Positions 9,209-18,325 are shown, counted from the first letter of the stretch. The stretch is DNA of 64,000 nt from Bacillus sp. FJAT-22090 (GCF_007676755.1 NZ_VEBK01000001.1:486130-550129), one strand, 5' to 3'. The notes: generated by a model from the letters alone, not told the origin. Numbers and translations are program-made.

Positions 9209-10261
9209 ATGATGAAAAAGAGCATTCAAATTGGATCTGCTTTCATTGGCATTATTGTAGGAGCAGGATTCGCTTCAGGACAAGAGATTTTACAATTTTT
9301 CTCTAGCTTCGGTTACTTAGGTATTGTAGGTTCTGTAATCGCTGCTATTCTTTTTGCTTTCCTTGGCATGAACTTAACACAATTAGGAAGCCGGTTACAA
9401 ACACAATCTCACAAAGATGTTATATACCATATTTGCGGTCGATATTTAGGTATTTTTGTAGACATTCTTATCACGTTTTTCTTGTTCGGGGTGACCGTTG
9501 TTATGTTCTCTGGAGCAGGAGCAATTTTTGAAGAACAATTTGGATTACCAGCATTTGTAGGAAGTCTTTTCATGGCAGTCATAACGATAGCATCAGTTAC
9601 GCTGAATGTGCAGAAAGTAATTGGTTTGATTAGTGCCATTACCCCATTTTTACTCGTATTGGTTATTTTGATAGCCGGGTATTCATTATTCCATTATGAT
9701 CCTTCTTCTATTGATATGGATGCAGCTGTAGCTAAAACCTCACCAGCAGCTTCCAACTGGGTTATGGGGGCATTATTATATGTATCTTATAATATTGCAG
9801 CAGGAGTTGCGATGATTACTGTTATCGGCGGAACTGTAAAAGACCATAAAGTTGCTGGACGTGGCGGAATTATTGGTGGTCTAGGCTTGGGTTTATTAAT
9901 CTTATTAATTAATATCTCCATGTTAACACAGCTTGAAAAAGTTGCTGATGTAGCGATGCCAATGATCACTTTATCAAATGAAATACATCCAGTTGTCGGT
10001 TTTTTGATGGCAATCGTATTGATTGGTATGATTTATAATACTGCTGTGGCCATGCTTTATGCATTTTCTGCACGTGTCGTGAAACCACAAAAACCCTCTT
10101 TTAAAGTGTTTACGGTTCTATTTGGAGTAATAGCTTTTATCGCTAGTTTCCTAGGTTTTGTAAATCTTGTTGGAACTGTCTATCCAATCACAGGATATTT
10201 AGGTATCTTGCTAATTGCTGCGATTATTGTGTCTTGGTTTACATATCGAAAAAGAACATAA
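9209..10261 (+). CDS. YkvI-family membrane transporter-like protein
   Basis: Integral membrane protein of 350 residues with about ten hydrophobic helices and very few charged residues. The N-terminal SAFIGIIVGAGFASGQEILQ is characteristic of the YkvI family in the APC (LeuT-fold) superfamily, where the unwound GxGxASGQE segment binds substrate and often sodium in relatives. The substrate is unknown. Two adjacent ATG codons occur at the start, preceded by AAGGAGCG. It lies 80 nt downstream of the racemase gene beyond a hairpin, so it may be partly co-transcribed and could import an amino acid for that pathway. This is an inference from position. Confidence 0.75.
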   Translation: MMKKSIQIGSAFIGIIVGAGFASGQEILQFFSSFGYLGIVGSVIAAILFAFLGMNLTQLGSRLQTQSHKDVIYHICGRYLGIFVDILITFFLFGVTVVMFSGAGAIFEEQFGLPAFVGSLFMAVITIASVTLNVQKVIGLISAITPFLLVLVILIAGYSLFHYDPSSIDMDAAVAKTSPAASNWVMGALLYVSYNIAAGVAMITVIGGTVKDHKVAGRGGIIGGLGLGLLILLINISMLTQLEKVADVAMPMITLSNEIHPVVGFLMAIVLIGMIYNTAVAMLYAFSARVVKPQKPSFKVFTVLFGVIAFIASFLGFVNLVGTVYPITGYLGILLIAAIIVSWFTYRKRT

Positions 10262-10280
10262 TTATGAATATATAAATGAA

Positions 10281-10326
10281 AAGAGATTCTTTCGCTATGA
10301 AACTAGCAAAAGAATCTCCTTTTTTA
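10281..10326 (+). terminator. terminator of the YkvI-like gene
   Basis: GAGATTCTTTCGCTA and TAGCAAAAGAATCTC pair over 15 positions with one mismatch around a 6-nt loop, followed by CTTTTTT. It lies between convergent genes. Confidence 0.85.
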
Positions 10327-10330
10327 TCTA

Positions 10331-12649
10331 TTATTTTTTTACGTCTACTATTCTACCTTCAGTTTCATTGTTAATTGTTTTCATCTTTAGAAGTTGCTCT
10401 TGAAGGTTTTCCCAATCAGAAAGACCAAGATCCGTTACGCGACCTTCTGCATAAGCTTTTGCAAAAACATCGTAGTCGTCCCCGCCTTTAGCAGTGAAGG
10501 CATTTGTCGCAACTACATATTTTTCATCGTCTTTAATATCTACATAAGAACCGTCAGCAGCTTTGTATTTAATCGAAACAACTCGTTGTCCAGATGGTTT
10601 AGACGAATCAAATTCAACCTTTGCACCAGACACATGTAAGAACCCACCATTTTCTTTTGGATATGCTTTAAAGCTAATTTCGAAAGCCGCTTTTAACTCC
10701 GCACCTGTAACTTCCATCGTTGCTAATGTATTATTGTAAGGAAGAACTGTAATCACATCACCTACAGTGATTGGTCCAGCATCAATTCCAGCGCGGATCC
10801 CTCCACCATTTTGAAGTGCCATCACTACTTTATCGTTAAATGTTTTTGCTTTTTCTAACATTCCGTCTGTAATAATATTTCCTAGAACCGTTTCATTTTT
10901 ACGTGCGCTTGGTTTCGTATCATCGCCATTTGTACGTGGCAATTCAAGTGCCGTTTCTGTAACAACCCCAATTTCTTCGTTGCTAATTAATGTAACTCTT
11001 TCTTTGTATTTTTTTAGTACGTCAACTGCTACTGGATCTTCTTTTTGATCTTTAATAGGAATTAATGCACCATTATGTCCAATGATTTTTCCGTCTTTAT
11101 CAAACTGAACATCTAGTGTGCCTAGAAAGTCACTGTTAGTACCTGCTTGTACTATAACTGTTGGATCTTTCTTTGCACCATCTTTGTCTTTATCTACCAC
11201 TACCGGTTTTTTAAGTTCAGTATGGCTATGTCCACCTACAATTACATCAATTCCACTCACTGCAGCTGCCAATAAAAGATCATTGTCATATTCTGCGTTA
11301 TCATCGTATCCAATATGGCTAACAGCCACTACTTTATTGACACCTTGTTTTTCGAACTCATCTACCATTGTTTGAGCCGCTTTTATATAGTCCGTGAATG
11401 TAACATCATTCGGGCTAGAAATACCTGCAGTTTCCGCAGTAGTCAGTCCAAAAAGACCAATTTTCTGTCCGTCTACTTCTTTAATAATTCCACTATAGAT
11501 TTGTCCGTCCTTAGGATCTGTAGAGACATTTACGTTAAATAATCCTTTTAGGTTAACGTCTTTTGAGAAATCTACATTCGAGCTAACGAATGGGAACTTA
11601 GACTTTTCGATGAATTCTTTTAACGCTTTATGTCCTTCTGGACTTGAACCAAGGTCGAATTCATGGTTCCCAAATGTCATGACATCATAATCCATTAAAT
11701 TCATAAGTTCAACATCTGCTTGTCCTTTGAATTCATTAAAATAGAGGGTACCAGTGGCTACATCTCCAGCATCTATCAATAATGCAGATGGTTTTTCAGC
11801 TCTCACTTCTTTAATTGCCGTTAGGCGTTTTGGCGCTTGTTCTGTTTTCGCATGTGTATCATTTATGTGCATGATCGATAAAGAAAAGTCCACATCTGTT
11901 ACTGGAGCTGCTAGCTTTTCTAAGTATGCTTTAAGTTCCTTGATCGCAGGAAGAGTTGATTCGCTTGGCAATTTTTCTAATAAAGGAAGTGTTGCTTCAA
12001 CAATTGCCATTGCCTCTTCTTTTTTACCTTCCGCATAAAGCGCAGATGCTTCGTTTGCTTTCATGTAAATTGTTACTGGTACTTTAAGTGCATCTCTTTT
12101 TTGATTTGCAGGTGCTTTATATTGAGCTAGTAATAGATCACGAGAAGCTTTACCTGTAAAACGATATAAGATAGCCGTTCTTGTATTTAATTGTGCTGAT
12201 AATTTGTGATACGCTGTTTCAATTGCAGCCCAATCTTTATTAGCTATTGCTTGATCTAGTTCTTTCATGATTGGATCCAAATATTTGTCTGCATAGTTAT
12301 ATGCATCAATATAAGGAACTAGGCCTTTAGTTACTCTTTCATTGTATAACGAATCTAAATTTTTAAGAAGTAAGTCTTTGTTCTTAGCATCCGATTTTAC
12401 GATTGCGTCTTTTGCTTTTTGGTAGTTAGCTTTAGCAGTGTTTAATGCTGCATATAAATCAGCACTTGCAGCCAGTTTACCTGATTGTGCAGGTGCTATA
12501 TAAGAATATGATGCATTTTTAATATCTTTTCGTGCGTTATCCACTACTTCTTGTAGTGAACTATTTGCGAATGAAACACTTGATGCAGAAAATAATGATG
12601 TCGCGATTACTGCAGCAACAGCTGACTTTTTAATCTTACTATTTTTCAT
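10331..12649 (-). CDS. secreted 5'-nucleotidase/2',3'-cyclic phosphodiesterase-type metallophosphatase
   Basis: Exported 772-residue protein. Residues 1-29 are a Sec signal peptide (KIKKSAVAAVIATSLFSASS, Ala-X-Ala-type cleavage near SFA). Residues about 30-250 are an alpha-helical domain rich in Ala, Lys and Leu that is not part of the nucleotidase fold. Residues 256-530 are a calcineurin-like metallophosphoesterase with HINDTHA (Asp264, His266), IDAGDVATGT, FGNHEFDLG and VIVGGHSHTE. Residues about 550-770 are the 5'-nucleotidase C-terminal domain with LQNGGGIRAG, ITVLPYNNTLA and NAFTAKGGDDYDVF. It probably dephosphorylates extracellular nucleotides for phosphate or nucleoside scavenging. No LPXTG anchor or SLH domain is seen. 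GGAGG lies 6 nt before the ATG. Confidence 0.88.
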   Translation of the reverse strand: MKNSKIKKSAVAAVIATSLFSASSVSFANSSLQEVVDNARKDIKNASYSYIAPAQSGKLAASADLYAALNTAKANYQKAKDAIVKSDAKNKDLLLKNLDSLYNERVTKGLVPYIDAYNYADKYLDPIMKELDQAIANKDWAAIETAYHKLSAQLNTRTAILYRFTGKASRDLLLAQYKAPANQKRDALKVPVTIYMKANEASALYAEGKKEEAMAIVEATLPLLEKLPSESTLPAIKELKAYLEKLAAPVTDVDFSLSIMHINDTHAKTEQAPKRLTAIKEVRAEKPSALLIDAGDVATGTLYFNEFKGQADVELMNLMDYDVMTFGNHEFDLGSSPEGHKALKEFIEKSKFPFVSSNVDFSKDVNLKGLFNVNVSTDPKDGQIYSGIIKEVDGQKIGLFGLTTAETAGISSPNDVTFTDYIKAAQTMVDEFEKQGVNKVVAVSHIGYDDNAEYDNDLLLAAAVSGIDVIVGGHSHTELKKPVVVDKDKDGAKKDPTVIVQAGTNSDFLGTLDVQFDKDGKIIGHNGALIPIKDQKEDPVAVDVLKKYKERVTLISNEEIGVVTETALELPRTNGDDTKPSARKNETVLGNIITDGMLEKAKTFNDKVVMALQNGGGIRAGIDAGPITVGDVITVLPYNNTLATMEVTGAELKAAFEISFKAYPKENGGFLHVSGAKVEFDSSKPSGQRVVSIKYKAADGSYVDIKDDEKYVVATNAFTAKGGDDYDVFAKAYAEGRVTDLGLSDWENLQEQLLKMKTINNETEGRIVDVKK

Positions 12650-12895
12650 GTCCTACCTCCTAGTGAATGTTGGAATAAATAAATTATTGTAGTGATTTAT
12701 GCTTATTTACTCACTATTTCCAAGTTAACTCAAAATCTATAAAACTGCAAGACAATATTCAGATTATTAAAAGTAAATAATAAGTAAACTTTTCGCTAAA
12801 ATAGAGGAAATTACGACATATTCTCCTTTTGAAAATACTTACCCTCTGAATTTTGTGGTATAATATTTTATTATATAGAGATGGGAGCATCACTT
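12650..12895. promoter_or_regulatory. divergent promoter region between the nucleotidase and putM
   Basis: AT-rich 246-bp spacer. Toward putM there is an extended -10, TGGTATAAT, at 12856-12864, with no good -35 at the usual distance. No clear operator or riboswitch could be identified. Confidence 0.5.
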
Positions 12896-13873
12896 ATGTT
12901 AAAAGATATCTTTATCGCTTTATCAGAGAACCAAGTACTAAACGGAGCAGCAAAAAAATATGGTTTAAAAATGGGTGCACAACATGTCGTTGCTGGAACA
13001 AACATTGCAGAAACAATCGAGAGCATTAAGAAATTAAATGCAATGGGTATCTCATGTACAGTTGATAATTTAGGTGAATTTGTTTTCAAAAGAGAAGAAG
13101 CGATAGAAGCTAAGGAGCAAATCATTGCTGTTATTGAGGCAATCGAAGAAAACCAAGTAGATGCACATATTTCCTTGAAACCATCACAACTTGGATTGGA
13201 TATCGATTATGAGTTTGCATTAGAAAACTTAAAAGAAATCGTTGCTATTGCACATAAATATGGCACATTTATCAATATCGATATGGAATCACATAAACAC
13301 TTGCAACCATCATTCGATATATTGGACGAGCTTTCTAAAGACTATGATAATGTTGGAACTGTTATCCAAGCATACTTTTTCCGTGCTGCTGAGGACATTC
13401 AAAAGTATAAAAACTTCCGTCTTCGTATCGTAAAAGGTGCATATAAAGAACCTGCAGAATATGCATACCAAACAAAAGAAGAAATTGATCAAAATTATGT
13501 TGAATTAATCGAATGGCACTTACTAAACGGTAAATTCACATCTATCGCGACACATGATCATAACGTGATTAACCATATTAAACAATTTATCAAAGATAAT
13601 AATATTCCGAATGATAAATTCGAATTCCAAATGCTATACGGATTCCGTACAGATATGCAACAACAACTTGCAAACGAAGGCTATAACTTCTGCACATACG
13701 TACCATTTGGAAGTGACTGGTACGGCTATTTCATGCGTCGTCTTGCAGAACGTCCACAAAATATGAACCTTGTTGTAAAACAAGTATTCAATAAAAAAAC
13801 AAATACATTAATAGGTATTGGTGCGGCAGCATTCGCACTTGGACGTTTAACTAAAAAAACAAAGCATAAATAA
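12896..13873 (+). CDS. putM: proline dehydrogenase
   Basis: FAD-dependent, monofunctional proline dehydrogenase (325 residues), converting L-proline to 1-pyrroline-5-carboxylate at the membrane face and passing electrons to the quinone pool. The TIM barrel shows family blocks: HISLKPSQLGLD, NIDMESHKH, RLRIVKGAYKEP, SIATHDHNVI, FQMLYGFRTD and, near the C-terminus, YVPFGSDWYGYFMRRLAERP, which carries the arginine pair that grips the proline carboxylate. The ATG at 12896 is preferred over 12881 because GGGAG lies 8 nt before it. No P5C dehydrogenase gene is adjacent, so the second step must be encoded elsewhere. It is monocistronic with a strong terminator. Confidence 0.93.
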   Translation: MLKDIFIALSENQVLNGAAKKYGLKMGAQHVVAGTNIAETIESIKKLNAMGISCTVDNLGEFVFKREEAIEAKEQIIAVIEAIEENQVDAHISLKPSQLGLDIDYEFALENLKEIVAIAHKYGTFINIDMESHKHLQPSFDILDELSKDYDNVGTVIQAYFFRAAEDIQKYKNFRLRIVKGAYKEPAEYAYQTKEEIDQNYVELIEWHLLNGKFTSIATHDHNVINHIKQFIKDNNIPNDKFEFQMLYGFRTDMQQQLANEGYNFCTYVPFGSDWYGYFMRRLAERPQNMNLVVKQVFNKKTNTLIGIGAAAFALGRLTKKTKHK

Positions 13874-13874
13874 G

Positions 13875-13912
13875 AAAAAGCGAGAAGTGAATCATTCACT
13901 TCTCGCTTTTTT
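13875..13912 (+). terminator. terminator of putM
   Basis: AAAAAGCGAGAAGTGAAT pairs with ATTCACTTCTCGCTTTTT, a long perfect stem ending in a T run. Confidence 0.95.
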
Positions 13913-13955
13913 ATCAATTATTTGGAAAGCTGATTTCAGCATTCAATAACGATAA

Positions 13956-13998
13956 AAAAACACCTCATTCTACGGGGATGGTAGAATGAGGTGTTTTT
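13956..13998. terminator. orphan perfect hairpin in the convergent gap
   Basis: An 18-bp perfect inverted repeat (AAAAACACCTCATTCTAC and its complement) with loop GGGGATG. T runs flank it in both directions, so it can terminate both strands. It sits 43 bp beyond the putM terminator and 230 bp before the end of the opposing gene. It could be a second bidirectional terminator or the end of an undetected small RNA. Confidence 0.6.
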
Positions 13999-14230
13999 CG
14001 TCCTTGTTATCGCTCAAGAACACTATTTATATCGCCGTAACTGTATTGCCTTCGTTTCGTTCGCTTCGTTTTATCGCTGTGTAAAAAATTCCCCTATTAT
14101 GCTTAGTTGGTTGAACTCGCTTCCTTCAAACTTGTTCATCAACTTTAAATACTATTCATTTGTTATTTTTAATAATATAGGAACAATATGAGAATACCCG
14201 TAGAGTTTTATTAGAATTTGATGAGAAATT
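13999..14230. other. gene-free remainder of the putM / PepSY-gene gap
   Basis: No frame with a ribosome binding site was found. It contains a CGTTTCGTTCGCTTCG stretch and an AT-rich part, and nothing assignable. Confidence 0.4.
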
Positions 14231-15304
14231 CTATTCCCATGTTACTGAAAGTATCTTCCCAGAAATTGCATGGACTTGAATTGTTGCTTTTGTTTTCTTT
14301 TCCTTTGTACTTTCTTTTGAATCACTTTCAGATACTATTCCTTTCATAACGATTAAATAGTAGCCTCCTTCATTTGTTTTCACAAATGAACTATTTTCTA
14401 CAGTACCTTTTTGTTGCTGTTGAGCTTTTTTAATAGCCTGTTCTTCTGTGATCAATATTGTCGTCGATTTTTCTGGCTTTGTTTCTACCTCTGTTTTTTT
14501 AGTATCGGATTGTATAGTGATTGTTTGAGAAACTTGCGTCTGTGCTTCGTCCGTTTTTGTTTCTTCCGTTTTGGAAGTTTCTGTTTTAGCAGAATCTGTC
14601 TTAGTCGACTCTGATTTATTAGCCTCTGGCGTTTCTTCCGTTTTTGTATTCTCTTCTTTTGGCGTTTCTGTTTTTGCCTCTTCTTGCTTGCTTGTCTCAG
14701 GTTTCAATGTTTCTTTACTAACTTCTTTACTAGGCTTTTCTTCCACAACTTTTTCTTCCGCTTTAGAAGTGGCAGATTTTAATGATTTCTTGGCAGTATT
14801 ATCAGTAGGTTTAGATGTTTCAACCCCTTCCTCTTTTGTTGAAGAACGCGGCTGTTTTTCGCTAATAATTATTTTTGTCGGATTTTTAACTATCTTAGTT
14901 TTGAGATTATCCTTTGCTTCCTCCGATTTCTCTTCCAATATCGGTTGTTTCTCCGTTTTAGAAGATTGGTCAGGAATAAATTCCAAAGGTCCCTCGGATA
15001 TATCAGTATCTTTTTTAAGAATATAATTGTCCGATTGTTTAAGCGAATTAACTTCACCTGAAATTGAATCCATCTCTACTTCATATACACTTCCACTTTT
15101 CGTAATGAGTGCTTCGTAAATGTCTTGTTCCATCTTCACACTTGCTACTTCTACATCGTACATCTGCTCAAGTTGGGTGCGCACTTCCATTTCTGACATC
15201 GACTGATGATTCGTTCGAGTAATATTCAACAAAAAAACAATCGTTACACCTACGAGAATCACTGAAATAATCGATAGAAATCGTTTTAGCTTAGAAAATT
15301 TCAT
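14231..15304 (-). CDS. membrane-anchored PepSY-type protein with low-complexity linker (YkoJ-like)
   Basis: A 357-residue protein with an N-terminal signal anchor (residues 8-27, FLSIISVILVGVTIVFLLN). A short PepSY-like unit follows (about 35-90, with YEVEMDSISGEV), then a roughly 190-residue Lys/Glu/Thr/Ser-rich linker (repeats of the KTETSKTEETKTDE type), and a second PepSY-like unit at the C-terminus (ITEEQAIKKAQQQ, GGYYLIVMKG, IQVHAISGKILSVTW). PepSY domains are thought to bind or inhibit peptidases or to sense the cell surface. It lies 126 bp downstream of a histidine kinase gene on the same strand, an arrangement like B. subtilis ykoG-ykoH-ykoJ. It is therefore probably a target or accessory of that two-component system outside the membrane. 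Confidence 0.75.
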   Translation of the reverse strand: MKFSKLKRFLSIISVILVGVTIVFLLNITRTNHQSMSEMEVRTQLEQMYDVEVASVKMEQDIYEALITKSGSVYEVEMDSISGEVNSLKQSDNYILKKDTDISEGPLEFIPDQSSKTEKQPILEEKSEEAKDNLKTKIVKNPTKIIISEKQPRSSTKEEGVETSKPTDNTAKKSLKSATSKAEEKVVEEKPSKEVSKETLKPETSKQEEAKTETPKEENTKTEETPEANKSESTKTDSAKTETSKTEETKTDEAQTQVSQTITIQSDTKKTEVETKPEKSTTILITEEQAIKKAQQQQKGTVENSSFVKTNEGGYYLIVMKGIVSESDSKESTKEKKTKATIQVHAISGKILSVTWE

Positions 15305-15430
15305 TCACGCTTTCCCTCCTCATTCCTATCTTAATGGACAAACATTAAAAAATGATGAGAATTGGAGGGTTTTTACGCATTTAAAGAGTTGATAAAATTT
15401 TATTGACTTGAAAGTTTACAATCTAAAATA

Positions 15431-16771
15431 CTACATAGGAATAATTATATGGATCGTTGTCCCAAAACCAACCGTGCTTTCGATTTTCAACTCTGCCGCG
15501 AGTCTTTCTGCTATATCTTTCGCAATAGCCATTCCAAGACCTGTTCCTCCTGTTTTTCTGTTTCTATCTTCATCCACTCTATAAAAGCGATCAAAGATAT
15601 GCTCTAAATCTTTTTTCGGAATACCGTTTCCATAATCCAAAATTGAAATGGTTACTCCCTTTTCATCTTTCGAAATTGTAGTTTTAATCTCTTTTTCACT
15701 ATATTTACGTGCATTATCTAAAATAATGAAGAGCAATTGCCTTAATTGTTCTATATCTGTGTTTGCATAGATCGGCCCTTCACCAGTTAATAAAAATTTG
15801 CGATTATAGGCAGTGCGCATAGATTGTAATGTCATCTTCACTAAATCATATACATCTATTTTTTCAAAATGTCGCATATTTTGTTCATTACTTTTAGCAA
15901 GCAATAACATTTGAGCAATCATTTCTTTCATTCTACTCGTTTCATTTACGATAGCATGAACAGATTCCTCGGCAACAGAGGTGTTGCTAAAGCCATGTCT
16001 CGATAGTAATTTTGCATAGCTTTCAATTACTGTTAGTGGCGTCTTTAACTCATGCGAAGCATCTGAAACAAATTGTTCTTGTTTTTTATAGTTTTGCTCT
16101 AATTGTCCCATCATTTCGTTAAAAGCAATGCCCATCTTTGCCATTTCATCTTTTCTATTCGGTGAAACTGCAATTTTTTCATATTTTCCCGATAATCTGC
16201 TTTGTGACATTGTTCTGATGAGCTTATTGATTGGTCTCGTAATTATTTTTCCGAGTATCACACTGGATATAGCCATAAGTAACATTCCGGCTATTGTTAC
16301 CCCTAGTAATATGAGTCGTAAAAAATCTAAACTTTTTTCTACATCTACTAAAATTTTCATGGTCTGAACTTCCGCAACCTTACCATCAACCCAGATGACT
16401 GGTTTGCTTATAGTTAAAATTGGCGTACCTTCAAAAGCTCCAACTGCATACCGCTCCCCTTCTTCCCATTTGGGTGAAAAGTCAGTTACTCCATCTACTG
16501 TTTGGACAGCCAATTTCAATTCTCCAGGTCCTTCCATCACGCGAATGCCTCCATTTAACGGAATATAAGTACGCAGAATGGTTGCAGCATCATCTTCTTT
16601 AGACATCTTACTTAATGCAGTAATCAGCTCGTCCACTTCTGTATTAAGTTGTTTATATTCTGTATCAAAGGCCATTCTTTCAAATAGTATGTAAACACCT
16701 ATATTCATCAAACTTAAAATGACGAGCGTTAAGAAGGTAGAAAAAAGATGGATCTTTGTTTTAAGTTTCAT
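15431..16771 (-). CDS. sensor histidine kinase (YkoH-like)
   Basis: Membrane histidine kinase of 446 residues. Two helices (about 9-30 and 152-175) enclose an extracytoplasmic sensor of about 120 residues. A HAMP domain (about 175-228), a HisKA dimerisation domain with His240 in FVSDASHELKTPLT, and a HATPase_c domain with N, G1 and G2 boxes (IILDNARKYS, DYGNGIP, GGTGLGMAIAKDIAERL) follow. It overlaps the response regulator gene by 11 nt, so the pair is translationally coupled. The stimulus is unknown. The nearby PepSY protein gene suggests an envelope or secretion-related signal. Confidence 0.9.
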   Translation of the reverse strand: MKLKTKIHLFSTFLTLVILSLMNIGVYILFERMAFDTEYKQLNTEVDELITALSKMSKEDDAATILRTYIPLNGGIRVMEGPGELKLAVQTVDGVTDFSPKWEEGERYAVGAFEGTPILTISKPVIWVDGKVAEVQTMKILVDVEKSLDFLRLILLGVTIAGMLLMAISSVILGKIITRPINKLIRTMSQSRLSGKYEKIAVSPNRKDEMAKMGIAFNEMMGQLEQNYKKQEQFVSDASHELKTPLTVIESYAKLLSRHGFSNTSVAEESVHAIVNETSRMKEMIAQMLLLAKSNEQNMRHFEKIDVYDLVKMTLQSMRTAYNRKFLLTGEGPIYANTDIEQLRQLLFIILDNARKYSEKEIKTTISKDEKGVTISILDYGNGIPKKDLEHIFDRFYRVDEDRNRKTGGTGLGMAIAKDIAERLAAELKIESTVGFGTTIHIIIPM

Positions 16772-17471
16772 CGTTTTTCTTCTCCTTCAGTACATATCCG
16801 ACCCCCCGTACTGTTTGAATAAGGGAAGACTTTTGATTTTCCTCTAATTTTTTTCGGACATAGCGTATGTAAACATCCACCACATTTGTATCACCATAAT
16901 AGTCGAAGCCCCATACTGCATCCAATAACTGCTCTCTTGTCAACACTTGGTTTGGATGTTTCATCATATAAAGTAGCAAATCATATTCACGTGGTGTCAA
17001 ATTGATTGCTTCTCCACCATTCGTTATTTCCCGCGTACGCTCGTTCAATATAAGAGAGCAAAAACTATGTACATTCTCATCGAGAATAGGATTTACCGGG
17101 GAAGACTTTGAAAAACGAATGGCAGTACGAACACGGGCAAGTAATTCCTCAATCTCAAATGGCTTCGTCACATAATCATTCGCACCTAAATCTAAGCCAG
17201 TGACCTTGTCTTCTGTATCACTTTTAGCGGTCAATAAGATGACGGGTGTGTCGGACTCAGTTGCTCGAATACGGCGAAGCACATCCAACCCGTTTAACCC
17301 CGGCAACATTAAATCGAGCAACACGATATCCCATGATTTCTCCCGATATTTTATCAACCCATCAGTACCCGTATAAGCAATTTCGACAGCATATCCCTCG
17401 AATTCTAGCTCTAGCTGTAAAACACGTGCGATATTTTGCTCATCTTCAATGATCAGTACATGCTCCTTCAT
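16761..17471 (-). CDS. OmpR/PhoB-family response regulator (YkoG-like)
   Basis: Response regulator of 236 residues. The receiver domain (1-115) has the acidic pair Glu9/Asp10, phospho-acceptor Asp53 (VLLDLMLPGLNG), Thr81 and Lys103 (VTKPFE). The C-terminal winged helix (about 140-230) has the OmpR signature (LTPREYDLLLYMMKHP and VDVYIRYVRKKL, ending TVRGVGYVLK). The upstream in-frame ATG at 17513 is rejected because AAAGAGGAGGGG lies just before the ATG at 17471. Its DNA targets probably include the downstream PepSY gene, by analogy with ykoGHJ. Confidence 0.92.
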   Translation of the reverse strand: MKEHVLIIEDEQNIARVLQLELEFEGYAVEIAYTGTDGLIKYREKSWDIVLLDLMLPGLNGLDVLRRIRATESDTPVILLTAKSDTEDKVTGLDLGANDYVTKPFEIEELLARVRTAIRFSKSSPVNPILDENVHSFCSLILNERTREITNGGEAINLTPREYDLLLYMMKHPNQVLTREQLLDAVWGFDYYGDTNVVDVYIRYVRKKLEENQKSSLIQTVRGVGYVLKEKKNDET

Positions 17472-17725
17472 CCAACCCCTCCTCTTTCTCAACCTTTTTC
17501 CCCATTTTATCACACAATACTACGTCAGTAGAATTACTGCTAAACGAGGTAAGGAAATGTTCTGTTATAAATTTTATTTTGGTTATGTTTTTGAGGACGG
17601 AATTAGTTTTTAGTGTGATTACCTGCTTGAAAATGAAATTGTTGTGGAAAAGGACAAATTATGACAATTGTTGTTTTTATCATTTTAAGGTATGGTGTAG
17701 TCAAAACGTTGGGGGTGTTATTCTA

Positions 17726-18325
17726 ATGGGAAGAATGAGAAGAATTTGGCAGCCAGAAATCTTTTACCATGTAACGATGCGAGGAAACAATCGACAAAAT
17801 ATTTTTTTAGAGGATGGAGACTTTGCATTATTTTTTCGAGCGTTGCATTATACACATGAAAAGTATCCATTTACAATAATCGCTTATTGTATTATGAATA
17901 ATCATTACCACTTACTTATTCGCTCATCTACTGCACCGCTTTCAAAAGTGATGGTTCTGATTAACAAACGCTATTCTGAGTATTTCAAAAGGAAGCATAA
18001 CTATTTTGGACAGCTTTATGAAACTCGTTTTTTTGCAAGCATGGCTTCTGATCCAATAAGTCTGTTGAATATTAGTAGTTATATTCATCAAAATCCAATA
18101 AGAACTGCTACAGCCAAGATACACAAAATGGAAGATTATCGTTATAGCTCGTACCAATACTATGCCTATCAAGCAAAATCACCACACTCTTTTATAAACA
18201 CACGGCTATTACCTACCATTATTCATAAGCATCCAGAAATAATAGCGGAAAATTATTGTAGCTATTGTGAAAACTTTCGCTTGGAAGAAGAAAAATCCCC
18301 TTTTAGTCAATTTAGTTTGACATAA
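17726..18325 (+). CDS. REP-associated tyrosine transposase (RAYT, Y1/HUH family)
   Basis: A 199-residue single-domain HUH nuclease of the IS200-like Y1 transposase fold. It has the metal-binding His-Tyr-His (His60, His62 in MNNHYHLLIRS), the family block NKRYSEYFKRKHNYFGQLYETRF, and the probable nucleophile Tyr119 in SYIHQNPIRTA. The N-terminal WQPEIFYHVTMRGNNRQNIF is typical of RAYTs rather than true IS200. The frame is open upstream to 17579, but the ATG at 17726 with GGGGGTG upstream fits the family start. No terminal repeats flank it and it has no partner tnpB, so it looks like a resident, domesticated gene. RAYTs are associated with dispersed REP palindromes, and candidate REP sites exist elsewhere in this window. 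Confidence 0.85.
   Translation: MGRMRRIWQPEIFYHVTMRGNNRQNIFLEDGDFALFFRALHYTHEKYPFTIIAYCIMNNHYHLLIRSSTAPLSKVMVLINKRYSEYFKRKHNYFGQLYETRFFASMASDPISLLNISSYIHQNPIRTATAKIHKMEDYRYSSYQYYAYQAKSPHSFINTRLLPTIIHKHPEIIAENYCSYCENFRLEEEKSPFSQFSLT

Noticed and set aside
13956..13998. CRISPR-like repeat
   Set aside because: It is a single hairpin, not a regular array. No direct repeats with constant spacers were seen anywhere in the window.
14571..15026. 151-codon plus-strand open frame rich in Ser, Val and Phe
   Set aside because: It is antisense to the low-complexity Lys/Glu/Thr/Ser linker of the PepSY protein. The composition is the mirror of that linker and there is no ribosome binding site.
17726..18325. 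Complete IS200/IS605 element
   Set aside because: No tnpB, no flanking subterminal hairpins, and the sequence signature is that of RAYTs rather than mobile IS200.
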